From: Acidobacteriota bacterium
GTDB taxonomy: Bacteria > Acidobacteriota > Thermoanaerobaculia > Multivoradales > SZUA-115
Direction: 5' to 3'
DNA length: 64,000 nt
Assembly (NCBI GenBank): GCA_024277255.1
Contig: JAJRVQ010000080.1
Coordinates: 1-64,000 of the forward strand
The first letter of the stretch is position 1; the number at the start of each line of letters is the position of its first letter. Positions 11,603-19,139 of the stretch are shown here, piece by piece. A program made the position numbers and the translations under genes. Below the pieces are notes generated by a model. That model was not told the DNA's origin and did no database searches. It saw nothing but the letters and a program-made list of their open reading frames with translations.

Positions 11603-12614
11603 ACAACCGCGCCTGCGTGCGCTGGTTCTGGCGGCCGGGCTGGGTACCCGGCTACGGCCGCTGACCGAGGAGGTTCCCAAGCCGCTGCTGCCGGTCCTCG
11701 GTCGCTCGGTGGTCGAACGCACCCTCGATGAATTGGCCGAGGTCGGCTGCGAAGCAGTGGCGCTCAATCTTCATCATCGGGGGGAGGCGATTCAACGTCG
11801 CTTGGGCGAGAGTCACCGCGGGATGGCCATCGTCTATTCGTGGGAAGAGGAGTTGCTGGGCACCCTGGGTGCCTTGGCGCCGTTGGCCGATTTCTTCTCC
11901 GTGGCGGACGACGTTCTGATCGTCAACGGCGACAGTTCGTGCCGCTGGCCTCTCTCCCGTCTGTTGCGGCGTCATCGCCATCGCCAGTCCCGTGCCACAT
12001 TCCTTCTTGCTCGCCGGGCCGATCCGGCCGGATTCGGTGGCGGCGTCGGTGTCGGTCGCAAGGGGCGGCTGGTCTCCTTCCGCCAGGCGGGCCCGAGTGT
12101 CGAGCCGGCCAGCCGGCGCTACGTCTTCGCCGGCGCCCATGTGGTCGAAAGGGGGCTGCTGGCCGGAATCGAAGAACGTCCGAGCGACATCGTGCGCCAG
12201 CTCTATGAGCCTCTGCTCAGCGCCGGCGAGCCGCTGGCGACCCTGACCACCGGCCGCCGGTGGCATGATCTCGGCACGCCGGGCCGCTATCGTCTCGCCT
12301 TGGTGGACATGGTCAAGCGGGGCAATTGGATCTCGCCGGAGGCCCAGGTTGATCCTTCGGCTAGCTTGCGGCGCAGCGTCATTGAAGCGGGCGCCGTCGT
12401 CTCGGCGGATGCCGTCGTCGAGAGGTCCGTCGTCCTACCCGAGGCTCAGCTCGGCCGCGGCGCGCGGCTGAGCAATTCTCTGCTCTCCTTCGATACCGCC
12501 TTGCCCGCCGGTGCCGGGGTCGAAGGGCAGATCGTCTGGACACCGCGCGACGGTGTCACCGCCGGCCCCGAGGACACCCTGCTCGCCGGCCTTGCCTACC
12601 GCCCGCTCGGTTAA
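11580..12614 (+). CDS. Sugar-1-phosphate nucleotidyltransferase with left-handed beta-helix tail
   Basis: The 344-residue product has the nucleotidyltransferase signature LVLAAGLGTRLRPLT with KPLLPV following, and IVNGDSSCRW as the metal-binding region. The C-terminal ~90 residues look like hexapeptide repeats of a left-handed beta-helix (ISPEAQVDPSASLRRSVIEAG and following). This architecture is typical of enzymes that make NDP-hexoses such as GDP-mannose or dTDP/UDP-glucose; the exact sugar cannot be told. I chose the ATG that gives a short lead into the LVLAAGLG strand; longer versions read into the out-of-phase CYTH gene. It overlaps that gene by 23 bp and is probably co-translated. Confidence 0.85.
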   Translation: MGSARQTEQPRLRALVLAAGLGTRLRPLTEEVPKPLLPVLGRSVVERTLDELAEVGCEAVALNLHHRGEAIQRRLGESHRGMAIVYSWEEELLGTLGALAPLADFFSVADDVLIVNGDSSCRWPLSRLLRRHRHRQSRATFLLARRADPAGFGGGVGVGRKGRLVSFRQAGPSVEPASRRYVFAGAHVVERGLLAGIEERPSDIVRQLYEPLLSAGEPLATLTTGRRWHDLGTPGRYRLALVDMVKRGNWISPEAQVDPSASLRRSVIEAGAVVSADAVVERSVVLPEAQLGRGARLSNSLLSFDTALPAGAGVEGQIVWTPRDGVTAGPEDTLLAGLAYRPLG

Positions 12615-12675
12615 CGAGCGGACGCACCGGGAACTGCGCCGCCAAGGTATGATTGCCTTGCCCACGAGCACGATC

Positions 12676-12975
12676 ATGCAGGATCAAGAACTCATCACCA
12701 TCGACCGCTTTGCTACCGCTGCGCAAGCGCGTGTGGCCTGCGACTACTTGCAGGCGCACGGCGTTGATGCCTTGATGATGGAACAGGATCGGCTGCGCTT
12801 CAATCCGTTGCGGCCGAGCAGAGCGCCGGGAATTCGAGTGGTCGTGCGTAGTGGTGACGAAGTGTCCGCCCGCGCCTTGCTCGCCGCGGTCGAGGCGCAG
12901 GGAGAGTCAGGCGAAGGGCACAGCGCAGGACACAGCGAAAGGGAGGGCGAGTCAGCCGGCCTTTCCGGCTGCTGA
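12676..12975 (+). CDS. Small DUF2007-like protein
   Basis: The protein is about 99 residues from the ATG at 12676; an alternative ATG at 12649 adds nine residues. The core resembles DUF2007 (GlnB-like fold) signal-transducing proteins: ELITIDRFATAAQARVACDYLQAHGVDALM, then a strand ending RVVVRSGDEVSARALLAAVEAQ. That is the beta-alpha-beta pattern of a small ferredoxin-like domain of unknown function. The C-terminal ~25 residues are low-complexity (Gly, Ser, Glu, His). The ribosome-binding site is weak for both starts. Its 3' end overlaps the HAD gene in a different frame. Confidence 0.65.
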   Translation: MQDQELITIDRFATAAQARVACDYLQAHGVDALMMEQDRLRFNPLRPSRAPGIRVVVRSGDEVSARALLAAVEAQGESGEGHSAGHSEREGESAGLSGC

Positions 12976-13616
12976 TCTTCGACTGGGATGGCACGCTGAT
13001 GGATTCCCTGGCGACGATCGTCAGCTGCATGCGGCAAACGGCCCTCGATCTTGGTCTGGAACCGTTCGAAGAGGAGCGCGTGCGCCAGAGCGTGGGACTC
13101 GGTATGGCCGACACCATGGTGGCGCTGGGCTTTGCTCACAATAGCGAGGGATGGGCCTCGATCGTCCAACGCTATAGCCTCAACTGGCGTTCGACCTTTC
13201 GCCACCGGACGCGGTTCTTCGCCGGTGCCAAGGCGACGTTGGAGGAGCTGCACCGCACCGGCTACCAGTTGGCGGTGGCCACCGGAAAGAGCCGCCGAGG
13301 CCTGAACGACGACTTCGAAAAAAACGGCGTCAGCTCCCTGTTCCACGCCAGCCGCACCGCCGATGAAACGCGCTCCAAGCCCCATCCGCAGATGCTCTTC
13401 GAGCTCTTGAAGGAACTGGGGGATGACGCTCACCAGGCGCTGATGATCGGCGACACCACCTTCGATCTCGAAATGGCCAACAACGGCGGCATACGCTCGC
13501 TGGCGGTGACCAGCGGATCGCACCGGCGTGAGCAGCTGGAGCGTTGCGGCCCGCTCGCTTGCCTGTCGAGTGTGACCCGGCTCGCTGACTGGCTTGAAAC
13601 CGCCGACATTCACTGA
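12951..13616 (+). CDS. HAD superfamily phosphatase (phosphoglycolate phosphatase-like), start codon unclear
   Basis: The reading frame encodes a Gph-like HAD hydrolase: motif I LLIFDWDGTLMDS, motif II region LAVATGKSRRGL, motif III region around TRSKPHP and motif IV MIGDTTFDLEMANNGG. The first in-frame ATG (12999) falls after the nucleophile Asp of motif I, so it cannot be the true start. Upstream to the stop at 12855-12857 there is no ATG, GTG or TTG. A good Shine-Dalgarno GGGAGG (12941-12946) is placed exactly for GTC at 12951, which would give a normal-length protein of 221 residues. CTG codons at 12969 and 12972 are alternatives. The start given here is inferred. Confidence 0.7.
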   Translation, partial: VSRPFRLLIFDWDGTLMDSLATIVSCMRQTALDLGLEPFEEERVRQSVGLGMADTMVALGFAHNSEGWASIVQRYSLNWRSTFRHRTRFFAGAKATLEELHRTGYQLAVATGKSRRGLNDDFEKNGVSSLFHASRTADETRSKPHPQMLFELLKELGDDAHQALMIGDTTFDLEMANNGGIRSLAVTSGSHRREQLERCGPLACLSSVTRLADWLETADIH

Positions 13617-13642
13617 CCCCTTACCCACCACGGAGAGTCTCG

Positions 13643-14764
13643 ATGTCCGAAAGGTCTCATCACGGCGAAGGGCTGCACGGCGCCATCGAGCGCTGGGACG
13701 GCCTCGGCGTCGTCAGTCGATACGACGCCGCCACCGACGCGTGGATTTTCATCGCCCTGCACGACAACACTCTGGGCCCGATGGCTGGCGGCACGCGCAT
13801 GAAGCGCTACCCATCGCCGGCGGACGGTCTTACCGACGCCATGCGGTTGGCCGCGGGTATGACTCGCAAGTGGGCGGCGATCGATCTCGGGTGTGGGGGC
13901 GGCAAGGCGGTTCTCGCCCTGGGGCGCGACCTGAAGGCGCAGGAGCGCGAAGGGCTGCTGCTGCGCTACGGCCGACTGGTCGAAGCACTCTCGGGAACCT
14001 TCGGCACCGGCCCCGACTTGGGTACCACCATGCAGGACATGCTGCTCCTCGCCAAGGAGACCCGCTACATCCATGGCATCGATCCCGAGACCGGCGCCTA
14101 CGTGGACTCGGGTCCCTACACCGCCCGCGGCGTGCTGGCGGCAATCCACGGCTGTTTGGAGCACCGCTTCGGCGAGCCGTCGAGCGCCGGCAAGCGAGTG
14201 CTGATCGAGGGCGTCGGCGGTGTCGGCGAGCCGCTGGCGCGGTTGCTGGCGGCGGAAGGCGCCGAACTGATCCTGGCCGATCTAGAAGCGGACCGGGCGG
14301 CGAGCGTGGCGATGCAGCTTAGGGAGAATCATGCCGCCAAGGTCACGCTCTTCGAAGGTTCGCCGAGCGCGGTCGTCGAGCAACCCTGTGACGTCTATGC
14401 CCCGTGCGCGGTGGGCGGCACGCTCAACGAGACCACCATTGCCCGACTCGCCTGTGCCATCGTCGCCGGGTCGGCCAACAATCAGCTCGCCGAACCCCAA
14501 GACGCCGACCGGCTGGCCGCCCGTGGCATCCTCTACGCACCCGACTACATCGCCAACGGCGCCGGCGCCATTACCTTCGGGATGCTTGGTCGGGGTGAGC
14601 GCGACGGGGAGAAAATCGCGGCGCGGATCGACGCCATCAGCCAAACACTGGCGGAGATCTTCGCCGAAGCCGCCGACCAGGGGATCTCGACCGCCGCGGC
14701 TTCCGATCGGCGGGTCGAGCGCGTACTTGCGCAGGCGCGGCAGGCCAAAGAGAAGGCGGTGTGA
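13643..14764 (+). CDS. Glu/Leu/Phe/Val dehydrogenase family protein (leucine dehydrogenase-like)
   Basis: The 373-residue protein matches the short amino-acid dehydrogenases that oxidatively deaminate branched-chain or aromatic amino acids with NAD. The N-terminal domain shows GPMAGGTRMKRYPS, AAGMTRKWAAIDLGCGGGKA with the substrate and catalytic lysines, and FGTGPDLGTTMQDM. The C-terminal Rossmann domain has VLIEGVGGVGEPLARLL followed by ADLEADR. Length favours leucine, valine or phenylalanine dehydrogenase over the longer glutamate enzymes. The start is preceded by GGAGAG. A downstream convergent gene is separated by a large palindrome. Confidence 0.88.
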   Translation: MSERSHHGEGLHGAIERWDGLGVVSRYDAATDAWIFIALHDNTLGPMAGGTRMKRYPSPADGLTDAMRLAAGMTRKWAAIDLGCGGGKAVLALGRDLKAQEREGLLLRYGRLVEALSGTFGTGPDLGTTMQDMLLLAKETRYIHGIDPETGAYVDSGPYTARGVLAAIHGCLEHRFGEPSSAGKRVLIEGVGGVGEPLARLLAAEGAELILADLEADRAASVAMQLRENHAAKVTLFEGSPSAVVEQPCDVYAPCAVGGTLNETTIARLACAIVAGSANNQLAEPQDADRLAARGILYAPDYIANGAGAITFGMLGRGERDGEKIAARIDAISQTLAEIFAEAADQGISTAAASDRRVERVLAQARQAKEKAV

Positions 14765-14787
14765 ACTCAGCCCGGTGGTGCTTCCTC

Positions 14788-14968
14788 TAGCCCTTTCTTC
14801 TCACCGATTTCGTGACGAAACGCCGTAAGCGCCTGTAGATGCAAGGAATCGGGGTTCGGCGCGACGCAGCCGTACTCGAAGTACGGCGAGGAGCAGAGGA
14901 GCCCGATGACGCGGCAGATATAGGTGCTTACGGCGTTGGAGTAGAAGTTCGGTGAGAAGGAAGGGCTA
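14788..14968. repeat. 181-bp concentric imperfect palindrome between convergent genes
   Basis: The outer arms 14788-14807 and 14949-14968 (TAGCCCTTTCTTCTCACCGA and its complement) match with one mismatch. Inside them AACGCCGTAAGC (14819-14830) pairs with the complementary GCTTACGGCGTT (14926-14937). At the centre is a perfect hairpin, GCCGTACT, loop CGA, AGTACGGC (14869-14887). All three pairs share the same centre at 14878, so this is one degenerate large palindrome rather than chance hairpins. The right arm supplies the stop codon of the minus-strand sulfatase gene. It may be a REP/MITE-like element acting as a bidirectional terminator. Confidence 0.85.
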
Positions 14969-17092
14969 GCGGGGGGGAGGCAACCGGTACTCGTCGCTCC
15001 ACACCCGGTTCTCCAAGATCAGCCGTTCGTTCTCCCCATAGACCGCTTCCAACCGTTGCCGGTAGCCGTCAAGCCGTGGGCGATTGGCGGGATCGGCGGC
15101 GAGGTTGTGCTCTTCGGCGCGGTCGGTGGCGAGATTGAAGTAGCGCTCCAACTCACCGTCGAGCAGAACAAAGTACTTGTCGTCGCCTTGGCGTAGCCCG
15201 ACCGAGGCGCCGCCGTTGGCGGTGGCGAAGAAGGCGGCGGGTGGGCGCTCGGGGGGGAAACGGCGCAGCAGCGAATGACCGACGAAAGGGTTCGGCGCCT
15301 CGATGCCGGCCAGGTCGAGAACGGTGGGCCCGAGGTCGGCCAGCTGGCGCACCTCGTCGACCGGTCCCGGCGGCTGCCCCCAACGGTCGCCGAGCAGCGC
15401 GATCGGCACCCAGACGAGATCCTCCCAGAGCAGATTCTGTTCATGCTGCGGGTGAGGGGCGTACCAGTCGACGCCGTGGTCGGCCCAGATGACGACGGCG
15501 ACGTCTCGGTAGCGGGGATCGGCGAACAGTTTGTCCAGAAACAAGCCCAGCGCGCCGTCGCTGTAGTGGATCAGGTTGGAGATCTGATGCTTCGGGTCGG
15601 CCGGATCGCGTAGCGCGACGGCGCCGTCAGGCAGCTCGAACGGATGGTGGAGCGACAGCGTCGCCAGGGTCATGAAGAAGGGTCGTTCGTCGGGAAGCGC
15701 TTCGAGCACCTTCCAGGCGAGGTCGAAGAACTCGGTATCGGCCAGCCCCCAGCCGGAAACCGGCAGCTCGGCGATGGCAGGGGTCGAGCGATCGAACCGG
15801 CTCTCGAACCAGCGGGAGAGGCGCGGCAGCTTGTCGCCGAGAGCGATGTAGCCGCCGTGCACGTAGATCGTGTGGTACCCGGCTTGGCGCAGGAGGTCGG
15901 GAAAGCCGAGCAGGTTCAGCTCGGGATGGTGAGCGAAGATCCAGCGGGTGGAGAGGCGCGGCAGGAGCGAAGCGTAGACGGAGATCAGCGAGGAACGGGT
16001 GGTGGTGCCGTTGGCGTAGCCATTGCGGAAGAGCACGCCGCGCCGGGCCAGGGCATCGAACCGGGGGCTCGATGGATAGTCGTAGCCGAGACTTCCGATG
16101 TTGACCGCTCGCGCCCCCTCCCAGTGGATGAAGAGGAAGCTCGGCGGCTCGGCGTCCAGACCTGAGCAGTCCTCATCGATTCCGTTGCGCGGCAGATCGG
16201 TGGCTTGCGGGTGGATGGAGGCCATCCGGTCGTTGCAGTCGGTGGCCAGCGGGTAGCCGTCGCCGTCCTCGTCTCGGGCGCAACGTTCGGCGCTGGGTTC
16301 GCCCGCAACGGTCTTGCCCAGCCGGCACAGCTGGTGCTCGGTCGCCTTGATCAGCGGGAGATCGGGATCCGGGTAGAGCCATGCAGTCTCGGTGATTCCG
16401 TTGCGCGGCAGCGGTTGGGTGGAAAGTAGCGCCGGCAGGTCGACCTCACCTTCGAGGGCAAAGGTCCGCTGTGCCGGAGCCAAGGCGGCGCCGGCGGCGG
16501 CGAGGAACCAGTTCTCGGCCAGATTGCGGGTAGCGGGATCGGCCACCGGTACTTTCCCCGCCAGCCAACCGCCGAGGAGCGCTAGCAAGATCAGGCTCAG
16601 CCCGCGCGGTTTCTCCAGCCAGCGGCACAGACCGCTCAGCGGCAAGCCGCGTACCAGCGCCAGATAGCTCACGGGAATCAACAGCAGGGCAAGCCAGATC
16701 GCCGGATGGGTCAGGTAGTGGGTGATCGAAGGGGAGACCGCTTGCCAGTCGCCCAGCAGCCGTAGGTGGTCGAGGTTCGAGTGGAAGCCGAAGTAGCGAA
16801 AAAAGCGGCTGTCGGCGAAGAGTGCGGCCAGGGTGAGGGCGAGGATGACGGCCACCGCCGTGCCGGCGAGGCTACCCTTCTCGAAGGAGCGTGCAGTGGC
16901 CCTGGAAGTCGCTCGACGCCAAAGCCAGAGGACGCCCAGAGCCAGGCCGACGGGCAAGCCATCGCGCAAGAAGCCGAGGGCGAGGGCGGTGATCATCCCG
17001 CGGCCGTCGAACTCGCCCGCGCCGAGGAAAGCAGCGATCCGGGGAAGCGCGGCGAAGAGCCAGAACCAGAGAAGGGCGCTCACCAAGCGCAA
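14966..17092 (-). CDS. Membrane-anchored sulfatase (LTA synthase/phosphotransferase-like) with MopE-type motif
   Basis: The 708-residue protein has about five N-terminal membrane segments (residues 1-180), a linker, and an extracytoplasmic sulfatase/alkaline-phosphatase domain from about residue 317. The metal-site segment IHWEGARAVNIGSLGY, the likely Thr/Ser nucleophile region ANGTTTRSSLISVYAS and the WADHG motif near residue 540 look intact. This is the plan of lipoteichoic acid synthase and phosphoethanolamine/phosphoglycerol transferases, which modify surface glycans or lipids. The linker (about 273-313) holds a calcium/copper-binding MopE-type repeat, DEDGDGY ending GIDEDCSG. It is last in a minus-strand run, 13 bp after the biotin carrier gene, and its stop lies in a large palindrome. 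Confidence 0.8.
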   Translation of the reverse strand: MRLVSALLWFWLFAALPRIAAFLGAGEFDGRGMITALALGFLRDGLPVGLALGVLWLWRRATSRATARSFEKGSLAGTAVAVILALTLAALFADSRFFRYFGFHSNLDHLRLLGDWQAVSPSITHYLTHPAIWLALLLIPVSYLALVRGLPLSGLCRWLEKPRGLSLILLALLGGWLAGKVPVADPATRNLAENWFLAAAGAALAPAQRTFALEGEVDLPALLSTQPLPRNGITETAWLYPDPDLPLIKATEHQLCRLGKTVAGEPSAERCARDEDGDGYPLATDCNDRMASIHPQATDLPRNGIDEDCSGLDAEPPSFLFIHWEGARAVNIGSLGYDYPSSPRFDALARRGVLFRNGYANGTTTRSSLISVYASLLPRLSTRWIFAHHPELNLLGFPDLLRQAGYHTIYVHGGYIALGDKLPRLSRWFESRFDRSTPAIAELPVSGWGLADTEFFDLAWKVLEALPDERPFFMTLATLSLHHPFELPDGAVALRDPADPKHQISNLIHYSDGALGLFLDKLFADPRYRDVAVVIWADHGVDWYAPHPQHEQNLLWEDLVWVPIALLGDRWGQPPGPVDEVRQLADLGPTVLDLAGIEAPNPFVGHSLLRRFPPERPPAAFFATANGGASVGLRQGDDKYFVLLDGELERYFNLATDRAEEHNLAADPANRPRLDGYRQRLEAVYGENERLILENRVWSDEYRLPPPR

Positions 17093-17105
17093 GCCGATCC
17101 TCCTC

Positions 17106-17609
17106 TCACTCGATTTCGAACAAGGGATCGCCGCCCTCGACCGGTTGGCCGGTCTCGACGAAGAGCTTCTTGACCGTACCGGGGCGCTCCGCGGCGATCT
17201 CGTTTTCCATCTTCATCGCTTCGAGCACCAAGACGCCCTGACCCTCCTCGACGACCTCTCCTTCCTGGACCAGCACGGCGACCACTCGGCCGGGCATGTA
17301 GGCGGTGACCTGGTCGCGGCCACTGCCGCCGGAGCCACCGCGACTCTCTTCGGCGAGGTAGGTCAAAGGATCGACCACCGTCACCTCTTCGCTGTGGCTC
17401 GAAGTGGAAACGCTGTAGCGGTCGTCGCCCAGTCGGCGGACCCACACCTCGTGTTGCTCGCCGTCGATCAGCAAACTGCTAGAGCCGGAGCCGACGGTGG
17501 CCGAGTCGATGCGATAGCTCTGCCCGTCGACCGTGACCTGCCAGCCGTCGCCGGCGCGTTCCACCTTGACCCGGCGTGGCTCCGCGCCCTGGCGAACGAT
17601 CAGATCCAC
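17106..17609 (-). CDS. Biotin carboxyl carrier protein
   Basis: The 167-residue protein ends in a biotinyl/lipoyl domain (about residues 97-167). The biotin-accepting lysine is Lys133 in VLEAMKMENEI. The N-terminal ~85 residues are beta-rich and resemble the linker (BT) domain of propionyl- or methylcrotonyl-CoA carboxylase alpha chains, so this looks like the C-terminal part of such a chain encoded as a separate protein. A Gly/Ser-rich hinge separates the two parts. Its start overlaps the end of the biotin carboxylase gene by 10 bp, so both are probably made together. A matching carboxyltransferase is encoded at 58471-60048. Confidence 0.88.
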   Translation of the reverse strand: MDLIVRQGAEPRRVKVERAGDGWQVTVDGQSYRIDSATVGSGSSSLLIDGEQHEVWVRRLGDDRYSVSTSSHSEEVTVVDPLTYLAEESRGGSGGSGRDQVTAYMPGRVVAVLVQEGEVVEEGQGVLVLEAMKMENEIAAERPGTVKKLFVETGQPVEGGDPLFEIE

Positions 17610-19126
17610 CGGCCGCCTCCGTGCAGGGATTCCCGCCGGGCGGCATGACGCCAGCTGGTTCTGCGCCCACGGCCGGGGTATGACGCGGTGGTGCGGGAAG
17701 TCCGTGCGAAGTGAGCCAGCGCGGCGGCGATCGGTGCTAGATCAGGGTTCGCGGGGTCGGAAAGGTCGAGTTCGCCGGCGGCCAGTTTACGGTCGAGCAT
17801 TCCGATGTCGAGGTTGCCGGCGACGAAATCGCGGTCTTCGAGTAGGCGCAGGTAGAGCGCAGCGGTGGTGTGGATTCCCTCTACGCGCAGCTCGCGCAAG
17901 GCTCGCCCCATGCGGCGCAGGGCCTGGCTGCGATCCGCTCCCCAGGCGATCAGCTTGGCGAGCATCGGATCGTAGTGGATGGTGACCTCGCAGCCCTCGT
18001 AGACGCCGCAATCGTTGCGGATTCCAGGGCCTTGCGGCAGGCGCAGCACGTCGATCCGGCCGGGCGACGGGGCGAAGCGACGATAGGGGTCTTCGGCGTA
18101 GAGGCGGACCTCGATGGCGTGGCCGCGCGGCTCGATGGCCGCCATCTCGGCCGGCAGAGGCTCACCCTCGGCGATGCGCAATTGCCACTCGACCAGGTCG
18201 AGGCCGGTGACCATCTCGGTGACCGGATGCTCAACCTGCAAGCGGGTGTTCATCTCCAGAAAGAAGAACGACTCACCGTCGGCGTCGAGCAAGAACTCGA
18301 CCGTACCGGCATTGGTGTAGCCGACGGCCTCGGCAGCTTTGACCGCCGCTTCACCCATCCGCTGGCGCAGTTGCGGCGAGACGGCCGGAGAGGGTGCCTC
18401 CTCGACCACCTTCTGCTGCCGCCGCTGGAGCGAACATTCGCGCTCGCCGAGCGACACCACGCGACCGTGTTGATCGCCCAGAACTTGAATCTCCACGTGA
18501 CGCGGCCGATCGATGAACTTCTCGAGGTAGACGGCATCGTCGCCAAAGCTGGCCATCGCCTCGGAGCGGGCGGCGCGGAAGGCGGCGGCCAGTTCGGACT
18601 CCTCAGCCACCCGGCGCATCCCCTTGCCGCCGCCGCCGGAAGCCGCTTTCAGCATCACCGGGTAGCCGAGCTGCACCGCCGCTTGGCGCGCCGCTTCGAG
18701 GTCGGGTAGGGGGTCGCGCCCGCCCGGCACCACCGGCACGCCGGCATCCATCATCATCCGCCGGCTTTCCACCTTCGAGCCCATCACCGCCATCGCCTCG
18801 GGGCTAGGGCCAATGAAAAGGATTCCGGCCTCGCGGCATTGGCGAGCGAAGTTGGCGTTCTCCGAGAGGAATCCGTAGCCGGGATGGATGGCGTCGGCGC
18901 CGATTTGCCCTGCCAGCTCGATAATCGCCTCGCTGCGCAGGTAGCTCTCGCTCGACGGCGCCGGGCCGATCCGGTAGGCCTCATCGGCCAGCATCACCGG
19001 CAGGCCGGCGCGGTCGGGGTCGGAATAGATCACCGCTCCACGCTTGCCGAGATCGGCGAGCGCGCGCAAGATTCGCACCGCGATCTCGCCACGATTGACC
19101 ACCAGTACCTTCTGAATCTTGGCCAT
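17600..19126 (-). CDS. Biotin carboxylase subunit of an acyl-CoA carboxylase
   Basis: The 508-residue protein carboxylates the biotin of the carrier protein using ATP and bicarbonate. It begins AKIQKVLVVNRGEIAVRILRA, the standard N-terminus; longer starts add unrelated residues. The ATP-grasp domain shows KAASGGGGKGMR, EKFIDRPRHVEIQVLGD, RECSLQRRQQKVVEEAPSP and the catalytic EMNTRLQVEHPVTE. It is slightly longer than AccC (about 450) because of a C-terminal extension like that of propionyl/methylcrotonyl-CoA carboxylase alpha chains. It overlaps the carrier gene by 10 bp. It lies 13 bp after a membrane glycosyltransferase-like gene, an unusual neighbour. Confidence 0.93.
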   Translation of the reverse strand: MAKIQKVLVVNRGEIAVRILRALADLGKRGAVIYSDPDRAGLPVMLADEAYRIGPAPSSESYLRSEAIIELAGQIGADAIHPGYGFLSENANFARQCREAGILFIGPSPEAMAVMGSKVESRRMMMDAGVPVVPGGRDPLPDLEAARQAAVQLGYPVMLKAASGGGGKGMRRVAEESELAAAFRAARSEAMASFGDDAVYLEKFIDRPRHVEIQVLGDQHGRVVSLGERECSLQRRQQKVVEEAPSPAVSPQLRQRMGEAAVKAAEAVGYTNAGTVEFLLDADGESFFFLEMNTRLQVEHPVTEMVTGLDLVEWQLRIAEGEPLPAEMAAIEPRGHAIEVRLYAEDPYRRFAPSPGRIDVLRLPQGPGIRNDCGVYEGCEVTIHYDPMLAKLIAWGADRSQALRRMGRALRELRVEGIHTTAALYLRLLEDRDFVAGNLDIGMLDRKLAAGELDLSDPANPDLAPIAAALAHFARTSRTTASYPGRGRRTSWRHAARRESLHGGGRWI

Positions 19127-19139
19127 AGGAGCCGGTATC

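Noticed and set aside
12240-12275. Sigma-54-like GG-N10-GC inside the nucleotidyltransferase gene
   Set aside because: It does not match the rest of the -24/-12 consensus and is internal to a coding region.
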